The notes under the pieces are model-generated. The model was not told the origin of the DNA and ran no database searches. It worked only from the letters and a program-made list of their open reading frames with translations. A stretch of DNA of 60,631 bases from Promethearchaeota archaeon. Lineage in GTDB: Archaea; Asgardarchaeota; Lokiarchaeia; Sigyniarchaeales; SOKP01. Every line of letters begins with the position of its first letter. Within the stretch, counting starts at the first letter, position 1. Shown piece after piece: positions 43,671 to 52,973 of this stretch. Both the position numbers and the translations under genes were made by a program. Location of the stretch: positions 1 to 60,631 of the forward strand of contig JAEOSU010000097.1 in NCBI GenBank assembly GCA_016840165.1, read 5' to 3'.

Positions 43671-46586
43671 TTAAAGAGACCTGAGAAAATCATGAATAGG
43701 GTCAGTTATACTCTTATATTTCTTTGGAATTGTAAAGATGAATGTTGAACCTGCACCTAACTCACTCTCGAAGATAATTATACCTCCATGCAAGTTTATT
43801 ATTCGTTTTGTAAGCGCTAAACCTAAACCAGATCCTGCGACTGACTCAACATATGCTGATTTTACTCTTTGAAAATCTTTAAATATTTTATCAAAGTCCT
43901 TTTTTGCTATTCCTATTCCTGTATCTTTGATTTTAAAAGTCCAATAATCAGCATCTTCCGAAAATTCAAGGATGATCTTTCCTTCTATTGTAAATTTTAC
44001 AGCATTTCCTATTAAATTATACAAAATTTGTTTTAATTTAACGCGATCAGCTTTAATTATTCTATTTTTTTCAATAAATTTGTATTCAATCTCTATATTT
44101 TTCTTATGAGTTAAAGCTTTAAATGTAGAAATTACATTTTCAATTAAATTATATAAATTGAATTTCTCAATGTTTATAGATAATTCTCCAGATTCAATTT
44201 TAGATATGTCTAAAATTCTTGTTATCATGTCTAGTAAATGATGGGAAGAATCTTGAATATCTGATATAAATTCTAACTGACTTTTATTCATTTTTCCATA
44301 TGACTCTTCTAGAAGTAAATCTGTAAATCCAATAATAGCATTTAATGGTGTCCGCAATTCATGAGACATAGAAGCTAAGAATTCTGTTTTAAATTGAGAT
44401 GTCTTTGCTATATGGTCTAAAAATTTCTTTTGATTTTTTAAAGCTTCATTTAGCTCATTTGTTCTTAAGACAACTTCATTTTCTAAGGATTCGTTAAACT
44501 TTTTTTGTAATTCATCGGCTTTTTTTCTTTCTGAAATATCTCTTATGATAGCTTGGAGAAAATATACTTTTCCATGTTTTTGACGATTCAAAGAAATTTC
44601 TGCATCAAATAGAGTTCCATCATTTTTAATATGTTGCCATGTGAAATTGAGGAGTTCACCATTTAATCCTCTTTTAATATAATCTAAAGCTAGATCTTTT
44701 GACTTATATCCATTTGCCTGATAAAGTGGGGAGAGATCCCAAGGAGATACACCGATAAAATCTGATTTAGAATTAAAACCATACATTTTCACAGCCATTT
44801 TATTCGCATCTATTATTTTATCTTTATCGAGTAGGAATATCGCGTCTGTTGCTCCATCAAAAACATTACGATACTTCTTTTCTGAATCTATTAATTCGAG
44901 TTCGACTCGTTTTTTCTGTGAAATATCCTGCAGTATAACTTGAATAAGTGATATTTTATTAATTGATATTAGAGAAGCGTATAATCTTACCCAGTTCAAT
45001 TTGAAATTATCGCTGAGCACAGGAATATCGATTGGAGTTATAGAATCATTCCTTAACAACTCTTTTAATTTTTCCTGGAATAAGGGCAATTTTTCCTTTC
45101 GAATTAAGTTCAAATCTATGATATTTTTTCCAATAATATCACTTTTTTTAACAGCAAAAGAATCACATACTTTTTTATTAACATCAACGATGATACCTTT
45201 AAAATCTAATAGAATTATCATTAATGGAGCTGTTTTAAAAAGATCCTTATATCTCCTTTCCGATTCTATTAATTTATCTTCAGTACGCTTTCGTTCTAAT
45301 GCATTGGCTATGATTTGAGAACAAAATTGTAACAGTGTTCTGTCATTAAAATTCCATTTACGTCGTTTTATTTCTAAATCAAATCCAATAAACCCAATTA
45401 AGTCATCATTTTTCAATATTGGACAGGAAAGTGTACCAATTATTTTATTTTTAATTAAATCTTGTTTAAAATTTTCTGCTTCGGCTGGTATATCCGCTAT
45501 ATTGTTTATCTCAATATATTGTCTATTTTTTAGGTGTTTTATTACCCATGGATATTTATTGATTGGTACTTTATTATAATAATTAACATGAGAGTCAATT
45601 CCCTCTTTACACCACTCATAAATATAATCAAATTTTAATAGATCCTTATCAAAAAGAAAAAGGTATACTCTATCAATATTTCGTTCTATACCTATGTCTC
45701 TTAAAGTGTAATACAACACATTATCAAAATCGAAATTTCCAATAAAACGGGATGAGATTGAGGTTACTAATTTTTCAAAACTTATAGTTTCACTAATAAT
45801 CCTATCTTTCAATTTACGTTCAGAGATATCCCTAACTACTACTACCGCATTCCATTTCCCATTTAAGAAAACAGAAGAAATACGGAGTTCAATGGGAATT
45901 AATTCACCATCTTTCCTTAATGCTTCCACTTCTATATATTTCCCAACTATATCTTTATTCCCAATTTTTAATAAAGATTTAATACTATTTTGAAATCCTT
46001 CATTATAATCAGATGTAAATATTTTATGAAATTTTTCCCCAATAATTTCTTCTCTGTAATATCCAAATATAAGATGGGCAGCTTTATTCCAGTATACTAT
46101 TTTCCCAGTATCATCAATTTGAATTACACCTTCATGAATTGAAGAATTTATTAATTCAATATTGAAAGTTTCCTCTTTTTTTTTAAATAAGTATTGATTT
46201 TTTACTTTACTTATAGTTCCAATAAATTTTATATCTGTTCGGGTATCTTGCTTTATGATATAACCAATGTCTTGGATTTGAAGAAAAGTACTATTATCAA
46301 TTTTGACTCTGTATTTGATATTATAATTATCGTAATTTTTACAAGATGAGAGGATAGTTTTTTTCACATAAATCTGATCTTCAGGGTGGATTAACTCTAA
46401 CCAGCTATTAAAGGTGTTATCTATTGATTTATTAATATCACACCTAAAAAATTCGTTTATTGGTCCATGAAATTTATATGTTTTCAGTTGAGTATCAAAT
46501 TCATATAATAGATGATCGACGTAGCTTTCGTAATCTTTATTTATATCGTTAGAGGATTCCGAATAATTACTTGATTGACCATACAT
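43671..46586 (-). CDS. Sensor histidine kinase, multi-PAS/GAF, 971 aa
   Basis: Domains in order: PAS (about 18-130), PAS (140-258, ending VRDISERK), GAF (262-432), PAS (438-560), PAS (566-690), HisKA with His742 in SHELRTPLNA, and a HATPase ending at about 960. The kinase core is nearly the same as that of the 688-residue kinase downstream. There is no membrane helix. GGAAGATA before the ATG is its ribosome site. It is the third gene of a minus-strand operon: longin-like protein, Rag-like GTPase, this kinase, second kinase. Heme, flavin or small-molecule sensing by its PAS domains cannot be told from sequence. Confidence 0.93.
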   Translation of the reverse strand: MYGQSSNYSESSNDINKDYESYVDHLLYEFDTQLKTYKFHGPINEFFRCDINKSIDNTFNSWLELIHPEDQIYVKKTILSSCKNYDNYNIKYRVKIDNSTFLQIQDIGYIIKQDTRTDIKFIGTISKVKNQYLFKKKEETFNIELINSSIHEGVIQIDDTGKIVYWNKAAHLIFGYYREEIIGEKFHKIFTSDYNEGFQNSIKSLLKIGNKDIVGKYIEVEALRKDGELIPIELRISSVFLNGKWNAVVVVRDISERKLKDRIISETISFEKLVTSISSRFIGNFDFDNVLYYTLRDIGIERNIDRVYLFLFDKDLLKFDYIYEWCKEGIDSHVNYYNKVPINKYPWVIKHLKNRQYIEINNIADIPAEAENFKQDLIKNKIIGTLSCPILKNDDLIGFIGFDLEIKRRKWNFNDRTLLQFCSQIIANALERKRTEDKLIESERRYKDLFKTAPLMIILLDFKGIIVDVNKKVCDSFAVKKSDIIGKNIIDLNLIRKEKLPLFQEKLKELLRNDSITPIDIPVLSDNFKLNWVRLYASLISINKISLIQVILQDISQKKRVELELIDSEKKYRNVFDGATDAIFLLDKDKIIDANKMAVKMYGFNSKSDFIGVSPWDLSPLYQANGYKSKDLALDYIKRGLNGELLNFTWQHIKNDGTLFDAEISLNRQKHGKVYFLQAIIRDISERKKADELQKKFNESLENEVVLRTNELNEALKNQKKFLDHIAKTSQFKTEFLASMSHELRTPLNAIIGFTDLLLEESYGKMNKSQLEFISDIQDSSHHLLDMITRILDISKIESGELSINIEKFNLYNLIENVISTFKALTHKKNIEIEYKFIEKNRIIKADRVKLKQILYNLIGNAVKFTIEGKIILEFSEDADYWTFKIKDTGIGIAKKDFDKIFKDFQRVKSAYVESVAGSGLGLALTKRIINLHGGIIIFESELGAGSTFIFTIPKKYKSITDPIHDFLRSL

Positions 46587-46618
46587 TATCTTCCAAGATA
46601 TAATTTAATTGATAATAT

Positions 46619-47485
46619 TTAGGTATTGAATTCATTCAAAATTAGGAAAAAAAAGAACGTATCAAAACCTAAATTTTCCTCTAAATCTCCTTTTTTTCGT
46701 ATATTTTCTAGACCAAATTTAAAAAAATAGGCACTATCCGATAAAACAAAAGCATCCATATTATTCATGCTTTTGATCAATCCCTTTCTCTCCATATCTA
46801 TAATGCGGGATAATAGCCTTTCTTCCTTAATATTGAGTTTAACTGCTAATTTCTCAACATAAATCTGTTTATCTTCAATAGCACATAATATTGAATTGAA
46901 TTCAGCCATTTCATTTCCCTGGGATGGAATCCCTTCATAGGGAATAATACTCTTTAAAAGTTTATACAACACTCTGAAAGTATAGTAATAATTTTCCTTC
47001 GTAATTGATGTTTGAAATATTTTAAAATTGGCTCCTCGAGGGTGTTGTTTGGTCATAAATTCGCAGATTGCTTTAATCTTACGTTTAGCATACGATTGAC
47101 TTACTAAATCTATTTTATGCATAAATGCTACAATTTTACACGATTTTAAATTGAGATCTATTTGGATTTGATAGATATTTAAAAGAAACTGAATAATTGA
47201 TTCCAATGAATTATTTATATCAAAGATACAAAGGATCATGTTTGAATCATTAAAAATTGACTTATCCTCATTAGATAACCATAAATCATTTTCTTGCCCT
47301 GCTAAATCGAAAATTCCTAATTTAGAGTCCAATAAAACATAATTTGTTGAATTAAGCCCTCTTGAGGGATCCAATGGATTTTTTAGAAGAGAAATTGGGC
47401 TATATTTCTCAAAAAATGTTTTCTTTATTGAGGTTTTTCCGGTCCCTGGAGGTCCTATTAAAACTATCTTTTTACTAGACATCAT
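46619..47485 (-). CDS. Rag/Gtr-like GTPase with C-terminal winged helix, 288 aa
   Basis: G1 GPPGTGKT (11-18), G3 DLAGQE (60-65) and G4 HKID (123-126) mark it as Rag/Gtr-like and a paralog of the GTPase at 37248. At the switch I position it reads LDPSRG, with Ser41 where the paralogs have Thr; this Thr normally binds Mg2+ in the active state. Residues 190-250 form a winged-helix-like domain (IYVEKLAVKLNIKEERLLSR). It lies 16 bases after the longin-like gene and 32 before the 971-residue histidine kinase, so the four genes are one operon. Confidence 0.85.
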   Translation of the reverse strand: MMSSKKIVLIGPPGTGKTSIKKTFFEKYSPISLLKNPLDPSRGLNSTNYVLLDSKLGIFDLAGQENDLWLSNEDKSIFNDSNMILCIFDINNSLESIIQFLLNIYQIQIDLNLKSCKIVAFMHKIDLVSQSYAKRKIKAICEFMTKQHPRGANFKIFQTSITKENYYYTFRVLYKLLKSIIPYEGIPSQGNEMAEFNSILCAIEDKQIYVEKLAVKLNIKEERLLSRIIDMERKGLIKSMNNMDAFVLSDSAYFFKFGLENIRKKGDLEENLGFDTFFFFLILNEFNT

Positions 47486-47501
47486 ATATCTAATTATTCT
47501 C

Positions 47502-48191
47502 CTATTTAATTGATGAGGACATAGGTTCTTTAAGCGCTTCGATTATATCAGCACAAGAGTCAAGCATCATTTCAATATAACTTAAAATATCTTCTTGGGA
47601 TACACATCCACCTAGATTAATCTGTTCCTTAATTATATCACAAAATCCTTGGATTGTATTAACACCACTTCGAATTTGTAAATTAATTGATTCAAGGGGT
47701 AATACTTCTCCTTTCTTCATATAAATCTCACTTACGTCTTCAAAAAATTTCTCAAATGCTGCTTCATTGTCAGATAATACCAGATTGATATCTAATTTAT
47801 GAAAGATCATACCAATTCTTTTTAAATGTAATATAGGGATGAGTGGATAAGCAACATCACGTAAAATTATAATAGCATAAAGCTGTTTTCCTCCTCTCGC
47901 ATTTGGATCCTGAATCTCGATCTTATATACTTGAGCATAGAATTGGTTGAAATCTAAAATTACAAATTTATTCTTTGTGTTAAGTGCGTCTCTTAATAAG
48001 TTCCGAATAAAGATTAAATCCTTTAATGCAATAGATGAATACAACGATCTTGGACCTAAGATATGATCATATTTTCCTATTATAATAACAAATGGGTATT
48101 TATCTAAAGCTTCCTTGAATTGAAAATATGGTTCCTTGGTATTATCAACCAAATTACGACCTAGCGAATCTTTTCTAATTGAATTTACCAT
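47502..48191 (-). CDS. Longin/roadblock-like protein, 229 aa
   Basis: The central part (about residues 30-165) has a strand and helix order like longin domains: PFVIIIGKYDHILGPRSLYSS, then KFVILDFNQFYAQVYKIEI and LYAIIILRDVAYPLIPIL. The tail is helical and includes a PLESINLQIRSGVN segment. It is the first gene of the operon with the Rag-like GTPase and the two histidine kinases, and is the likely GTPase partner. The call rests on pattern, not on a signature motif. Confidence 0.6.
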   Translation of the reverse strand: MVNSIRKDSLGRNLVDNTKEPYFQFKEALDKYPFVIIIGKYDHILGPRSLYSSIALKDLIFIRNLLRDALNTKNKFVILDFNQFYAQVYKIEIQDPNARGGKQLYAIIILRDVAYPLIPILHLKRIGMIFHKLDINLVLSDNEAAFEKFFEDVSEIYMKKGEVLPLESINLQIRSGVNTIQGFCDIIKEQINLGGCVSQEDILSYIEMMLDSCADIIEALKEPMSSSIK

Positions 48192-48324
48192 TATCTTGAT
48201 TAAAATCCTAATTAAAGAATATGTGGAAATAGATTTTTGTTATAAAGTTTTAATAACTTTTGTACCAATAATATTAATTTGCATATTTAATATTAACTAT
48301 AATAGGGTATTTTGTTTGATTGAC

Positions 48325-48345
48325 ACACAAAAGAATAATTTGTGT
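48325..48345. promoter_or_regulatory. Inverted repeat upstream of Arf-like GTPase promoter
   Basis: ACACAAA (48325-48331) and TTTGTGT (48339-48345) pair exactly around a 7-base spacer and end 15 bases before the TATA box at 48361, a usual place for an activator site in archaea. Confidence 0.4.
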
Positions 48346-48360
48346 TCATAATTCTATAAA

Positions 48361-48369
48361 TTTATATAA
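48361..48369 (+). promoter_or_regulatory. TATA box giving a leaderless Arf-like transcript
   Basis: TTTATATAA lies 21 to 29 bases before the ATG at 48390. Archaeal transcription starts about 25 bases after the box, so the mRNA should begin at or near the start codon. No ribosome site is present, in agreement. Confidence 0.6.
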
Positions 48370-48389
48370 TTTAAGTTTATTAGTTATTC

Positions 48390-49862
48390 ATGTCAGAATC
48401 ATCAAAAATAATCGTTAAATATTTTTGTGATAGATTTTTAAATATTGATTATTATCCGACTTCCCTTAAAGCGATACTTGATTTAGAGCTTAACTTTTTG
48501 AGAGGAATCAACAACGAAGATATTAAAAGGTTTTCCAAACTAGATATATTCACTTTACGAGACCTATCTGGAGTCCAAGTAGAAGATCTTCAGAAGAAAG
48601 CAAGTAAAGTAAACCTTGACCTCACAACCTTTAAAAATGCTATTATTGCCGCATATTTAATAGCTAACTCGTGGAATAAAAGAAAAATGTACATGAAAAA
48701 GCCAAAAATGAAGGTTGTTATTTCAGGTTTAGACTATGCGGGGAAAACCTCTCTTATTAATCGACTTATAAATGATTATAATTACAATGATATGATAAAC
48801 CTTGAACCAACTGTGGGTGCAAATGTAGAGGAGTATCAATCAGAACGTTTAGACCTGGTTTTATGGGATTTAGGAGGCCAAAAAGACCATATCAATGAAT
48901 ATTTAGCTTCACCTGAAAGATTCTTTGTTCATGTAGACGTAATGATTTTTGTCGTTGATTCGCAAGATGATATTCGATATGATGAAGCGTTGCAGTATCT
49001 AAATGACCTTATAGACATTTTAGGGTTTTTGAATGAATCTCCATATATAGTTATTTTACTTAATAAAGCCGATTCTGATGTAATAAAAGATCCCGATTTT
49101 CAAATTAAATTGGAATATTTAATGGATAGAATTTCAAATATCTTTATGAAAAGTGAAACCCCTTGGAACTTTGAAATGATACCAACTAGTATTTATAATT
49201 ACTATTCTTCTGAGCCTGAAATTGCCAAAAGCATTAAAAGTATCTTTTCGAAGGAGAAGGAAATGCTTGATACTGGAAAATTGCTTCCTGACATCAACGA
49301 TAAGTTACAGAAAATCTTAGATGTAAATTTGAAATTGATGGATAAAGTTGTGGTGGAACTCAATGAAGTTAGGAGAATATTACACCAATTTACCCCTTCT
49401 GATATATCTCAATCACTTTTTTCAATCCCTTTCGAAAAAGTACCTATTGATTTCATATCAAATGAAGATTTTAGAGGAGAACAAAAAAAGGAAAAGCATA
49501 AGAAGAAAAGGGGGTCAGCAAGTAAGACAGTTAGCCAGAAGAAGAAATTTGGACCCCCAAAAAGGTTGGAAAAATTAGAGAAACCTGCTGAACTGGTAAA
49601 TAATTCTGAAGAGACTAAGAAAATTACAAAGGATCAGATAATTGAAGCTAAATCAAAACTTTCCACAGAAATTTCACAAAAAGAAGACATAAGCAAACCT
49701 CCTACAGCACCTAAACCAAATGATATTATGTTGAATATGCTTAAACCACCACCTCCACCTAAGATCACATCTAATTTAGAATCAGGACACGAAAATGTAA
49801 GAACCCAAATAATTACTGAATTAAAAGATATGTTTATAAAAAGAGGTTTAGTAACAAGATAA
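48390..49862 (+). CDS. Arf-like small GTPase with N-terminal helical and C-terminal Pro/Lys-rich regions, 490 aa
   Basis: The GTPase core is at about residues 105-290: G1 GLDYAGKT (113-120), Thr141 in EPTVG, G3 DLGGQK (160-165) and G4 NKAD (225-228). The GLDxAGKT and WDLGGQ patterns are those of the Arf family rather than Rag. The N-terminal 100 residues are helical, with a helix-hairpin-helix-like LDIFTLRDLSGVQVEDLQKK. The C-terminal 180 residues are coiled coil followed by a Lys-rich and Pro-rich low-complexity tail (PPPPPK near residue 460). Arf proteins recruit effectors to membranes in eukaryotes; the N-terminal amphipathic helix of Arf is not seen. It is divergent from the longin-GTPase-kinase operon. 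Confidence 0.88.
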   Translation: MSESSKIIVKYFCDRFLNIDYYPTSLKAILDLELNFLRGINNEDIKRFSKLDIFTLRDLSGVQVEDLQKKASKVNLDLTTFKNAIIAAYLIANSWNKRKMYMKKPKMKVVISGLDYAGKTSLINRLINDYNYNDMINLEPTVGANVEEYQSERLDLVLWDLGGQKDHINEYLASPERFFVHVDVMIFVVDSQDDIRYDEALQYLNDLIDILGFLNESPYIVILLNKADSDVIKDPDFQIKLEYLMDRISNIFMKSETPWNFEMIPTSIYNYYSSEPEIAKSIKSIFSKEKEMLDTGKLLPDINDKLQKILDVNLKLMDKVVVELNEVRRILHQFTPSDISQSLFSIPFEKVPIDFISNEDFRGEQKKEKHKKKRGSASKTVSQKKKFGPPKRLEKLEKPAELVNNSEETKKITKDQIIEAKSKLSTEISQKEDISKPPTAPKPNDIMLNMLKPPPPPKITSNLESGHENVRTQIITELKDMFIKRGLVTR

Positions 49863-49908
49863 ATCGTCATGGAAAAATTAAATCATAATAAGAGGCTTTT
49901 AATAACAA

Positions 49909-51447
49909 TTAACTAAAAATTTGAGATAGTATATTATTAATTTGAACTTCATCATTAGCTAAATAGCATTGCTTAAATACTGACGCAAAAAATGCCCGAT
50001 CTTGAGGACTGAAATATTTATATCCAAATTTTTGCCATTTAATAGATTTATTCAAAGGAGCGAAAAGCGAGATCTTATTTTTAACTAAATCGGTGAGTAA
50101 TATTGGAATCTCCTCCTTTGTATTATTATTGACACTATTGATTACAACGTCCTCGCTAAATTGATTCCAGGATTCCTTGAACTGTAAACAGAAACTTTTA
50201 ATGTCGATACGGTTGTTAACAATGAGTTTAGCCAATCCTAAAATCGCAAGTTCATTTGATGTATGAGCGTTCGTGGGGTGGGAAATAATAGTACCTGGTA
50301 ATGTCTTTCCTTTTTCATTAATTAGTGGCAAATTATATTCAGGTAATACTCGTATCTGATTTAATCCTAATATGTTTTTCACATCTTTTATCGTCCCTCC
50401 CGTATCAAAAAATCGCTTATTGATAATATAGATTAGTAGCTTTGTTGCATGAATATCTCCAAAGTAAGGATAATCAGATGCATATAGTATATACTCTGAC
50501 CAGTCTCTATTATCCACAGGATATTTATTATTCACACGAAACCATTTACGGAAATCTTCAAGAAAGTTTCCTGCACCCTCTCCATGCAGCATTGATAAAT
50601 CTCCATAAGTATTCGGTTGAACTATAGCATTATAAACCTCATAATCACCTATATTTCCCTGCGCAAAATGGGCAATGATGACTTTAAAATGGGGTAATAA
50701 ATTAGGATTTAGTTGTTCAATGGCACTTCTGGCAGACTTCACCAATTCTGCTATATCTAGGATTGAACCTCTCCCTCGAGTATCAAAAATAACGGGCATA
50801 GAATGTTTTGCTGCCTCAATAAGAACATTAACTGTTTTTGTAGAATTAATATTATCAATCCATCGTTCTGAACGAGGATGTAACTTTAATCCTCTCAACC
50901 CTAAGACTTCTCGAGCATATTTTACCTCATTAACCGCTTTTTGGCCTTCCATCGGGTCAACGCGAGCATATCCAATTAATTTCATGGAAAAAGGAAACCG
51001 GGTCGTAAATCGCGAAACATTTATATTACTTGCGCGATAGAGTGCTTCGGGATATTTATCTCGGAAAACATCTTGAAAGGGAAAAACAGTACCTTGGTCA
51101 ATGAAAGAATAAAATTTAGCTTTTTCCTTCAGATCTGAGTATCTCTTACCCAATTCCTCCAAGGCTGTATATAATTTATTAGTAAATGGATATGGGGTAA
51201 AAGACCAGCTTAATTTAGCTGGAGTTCCATCAATAGTCGTATGGAAGGTTTGTTCTCCATTCTTTTCCCACTCTGCGGTGATTCGGCCTTGTATATTTCC
51301 CCAAAAATCAAAAGTACCTGTACCTGGTGCGAGAGGGTTCATCATCGTAGCACCATCTACATCCTCACCCAAATGGGAATGGGCATCCGCCACAAAAATA
51401 TGGTCGATTCTCTTTTTGCCACCTTGCTCTATAGTTGCAGTTAACAT
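49909..51447 (-). CDS. Amidohydrolase-family metal-dependent hydrolase, 512 aa
   Basis: An amidohydrolase TIM barrel is suggested by His23-x-His25 in VADAHSHLG, the HPRSERW segment after strand 3 (GLKLHP), a conserved His in VIIAHFAQGN and Asp in YASDYPYFGD, which together would bind one or two metal ions, as in the amidohydrolase-2 (decarboxylase/hydrolase) group. The last 130 residues are an added helical region. The substrate is not known. The divergent neighbour at 51729 starts a sugar/cofactor operon, but no link is shown. Confidence 0.8.
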   Translation of the reverse strand: MLTATIEQGGKKRIDHIFVADAHSHLGEDVDGATMMNPLAPGTGTFDFWGNIQGRITAEWEKNGEQTFHTTIDGTPAKLSWSFTPYPFTNKLYTALEELGKRYSDLKEKAKFYSFIDQGTVFPFQDVFRDKYPEALYRASNINVSRFTTRFPFSMKLIGYARVDPMEGQKAVNEVKYAREVLGLRGLKLHPRSERWIDNINSTKTVNVLIEAAKHSMPVIFDTRGRGSILDIAELVKSARSAIEQLNPNLLPHFKVIIAHFAQGNIGDYEVYNAIVQPNTYGDLSMLHGEGAGNFLEDFRKWFRVNNKYPVDNRDWSEYILYASDYPYFGDIHATKLLIYIINKRFFDTGGTIKDVKNILGLNQIRVLPEYNLPLINEKGKTLPGTIISHPTNAHTSNELAILGLAKLIVNNRIDIKSFCLQFKESWNQFSEDVVINSVNNNTKEEIPILLTDLVKNKISLFAPLNKSIKWQKFGYKYFSPQDRAFFASVFKQCYLANDEVQINNILSQIFS

Positions 51448-51728
51448 TTTTATTAACAGTAATGTATATAACGTTCCTATCTTACTTTACATAGATTATC
51501 TAAATAATTAGATTTAATCTTTTGGATTGCAATTTATAAAATTTAAGTCTGTGTTTAGTAAACCATAACAATTTTCAAAATAATAGATATACAAGCAATC
51601 AAATAACTTCCTTTTTCTCTGATAAGACAGATTGTTAAATTGAAGTGCTTTTTTACACAATTTAATTTATAAATATAAAAATTGAATATTATTTAACCAA
51701 TAATTATTAACAAATCGCATAAATTAGT

Positions 51729-52973
51729 ATGAATTCAAGGCAAAGAATTTTAGCGAGTATTGATCATAGAGAACCTGATAGAGTTCCCGTAGATCTTGGT
51801 TCAACTCCTTGCACTAGCATTTCAGCTATTGCTTACCATAATTTAAAACGGTATTTAGGAATTACTACGGGGCACACGAGGGTTTATGATGTTTGTCAAC
51901 AACTGGCTCAACCCGAAGATGATATTTTAGAACGCTTCAAAACTGATGCTTTAGATGTTGGACGAACGTTTAATACTAAAGATGAAGATTGGTATGATAT
52001 TCATGTAAATGGCATCGATATGCAATGGCCTAAATGGTTTAACCCAAGACACAATTCTGATGATTCCTACGATGTGATTGACCGTGATGGAAATATTATT
52101 TCAAGAATGACAAAAGATGCCTTGGTTTTTGATCAGGTTTACTTTGCCTGTTTGGAGAAATATCCGAAAGATTATAAGGAATTCCAGTCCATTGTTAAAA
52201 CGAGTAGTTGGGCATCACTCTCACCTCCCCCATTTAGCAATATCGGTGAAAAACACTTTTGGAAGAAATTAAGGCAAAATGCTATCGATTTGAGAGAATC
52301 CTCTCAGAAAGCTACAGTTCTTAATTATGGAAGTACCAGTTTTGAATTTGGGAATTCATTCAGACGTATGGATAAATTACTTGTTGATATTGTGAGAAAT
52401 CCTTCCAAAGCAGAAAAGTTAATGGATTATATCCAAGAATTTTCCTTAAATTCATTAAAAGTAATTTGTGGTTATGTGGGTGATGTAATAGATATTATAA
52501 GGATTGGAGATGATCTTGGAGAAAATAATGGACCTTTTTTTAGCCCCAAAATATATCGAGAGATGTTCAAGCCTAAACATACTGAAATTTGCGACTATAT
52601 TAAAAAGCATAGTTCAATGAAAATTATGTTCCATTCATGTGGCTCTATTGCCGCAATACTTCCCGATTTAATTGAAACAGGAATAGATATTCTTAATCCA
52701 GTACAAATTAACGCTCGTGATATGGATCCTAAATTCTTAAAAGAAACTTTTGGGGATGATATTACTTTTTGGGGAGGGGGTGCTGACACTCGAAATGTAA
52801 TAAATTGGAAAACTCCAGAGGAAGTTAAAAAACACGTATTAGAATTACTTGAGATCTTTAGTCCAGGAGGAGGCTACGTGTGGAATACCGTTCATAATAT
52901 ATTACCTGATGTTCCCCCCGAAAATATTGTCGCAATGTTTGACGCTATAGAAGAATTTAATAATCAAGATTGA
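51729..52973 (+). CDS. Uroporphyrinogen decarboxylase-fold protein (methyltransferase-like)
   Basis: The 414-residue protein has the URO-D fold signature: NSRQRILASIDHREPDRVPVD at the start, a long middle, and FHSCGSIAAILPDLIETGID and WGGGADTRNV near residues 300-350. Members with this start are usually not heme enzymes but corrinoid methyltransferase-related proteins such as MtaA or MtbA; the zinc-binding Cys/His set cannot be confirmed by eye. It opens an operon with the sugar-isomerase-like gene (overlap at its stop) and the GPH transporter. No ribosome site; a TTTAA-rich box about 32 bases upstream suggests a leaderless transcript. Confidence 0.85.
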   Translation: MNSRQRILASIDHREPDRVPVDLGSTPCTSISAIAYHNLKRYLGITTGHTRVYDVCQQLAQPEDDILERFKTDALDVGRTFNTKDEDWYDIHVNGIDMQWPKWFNPRHNSDDSYDVIDRDGNIISRMTKDALVFDQVYFACLEKYPKDYKEFQSIVKTSSWASLSPPPFSNIGEKHFWKKLRQNAIDLRESSQKATVLNYGSTSFEFGNSFRRMDKLLVDIVRNPSKAEKLMDYIQEFSLNSLKVICGYVGDVIDIIRIGDDLGENNGPFFSPKIYREMFKPKHTEICDYIKKHSSMKIMFHSCGSIAAILPDLIETGIDILNPVQINARDMDPKFLKETFGDDITFWGGGADTRNVINWKTPEEVKKHVLELLEIFSPGGGYVWNTVHNILPDVPPENIVAMFDAIEEFNNQD

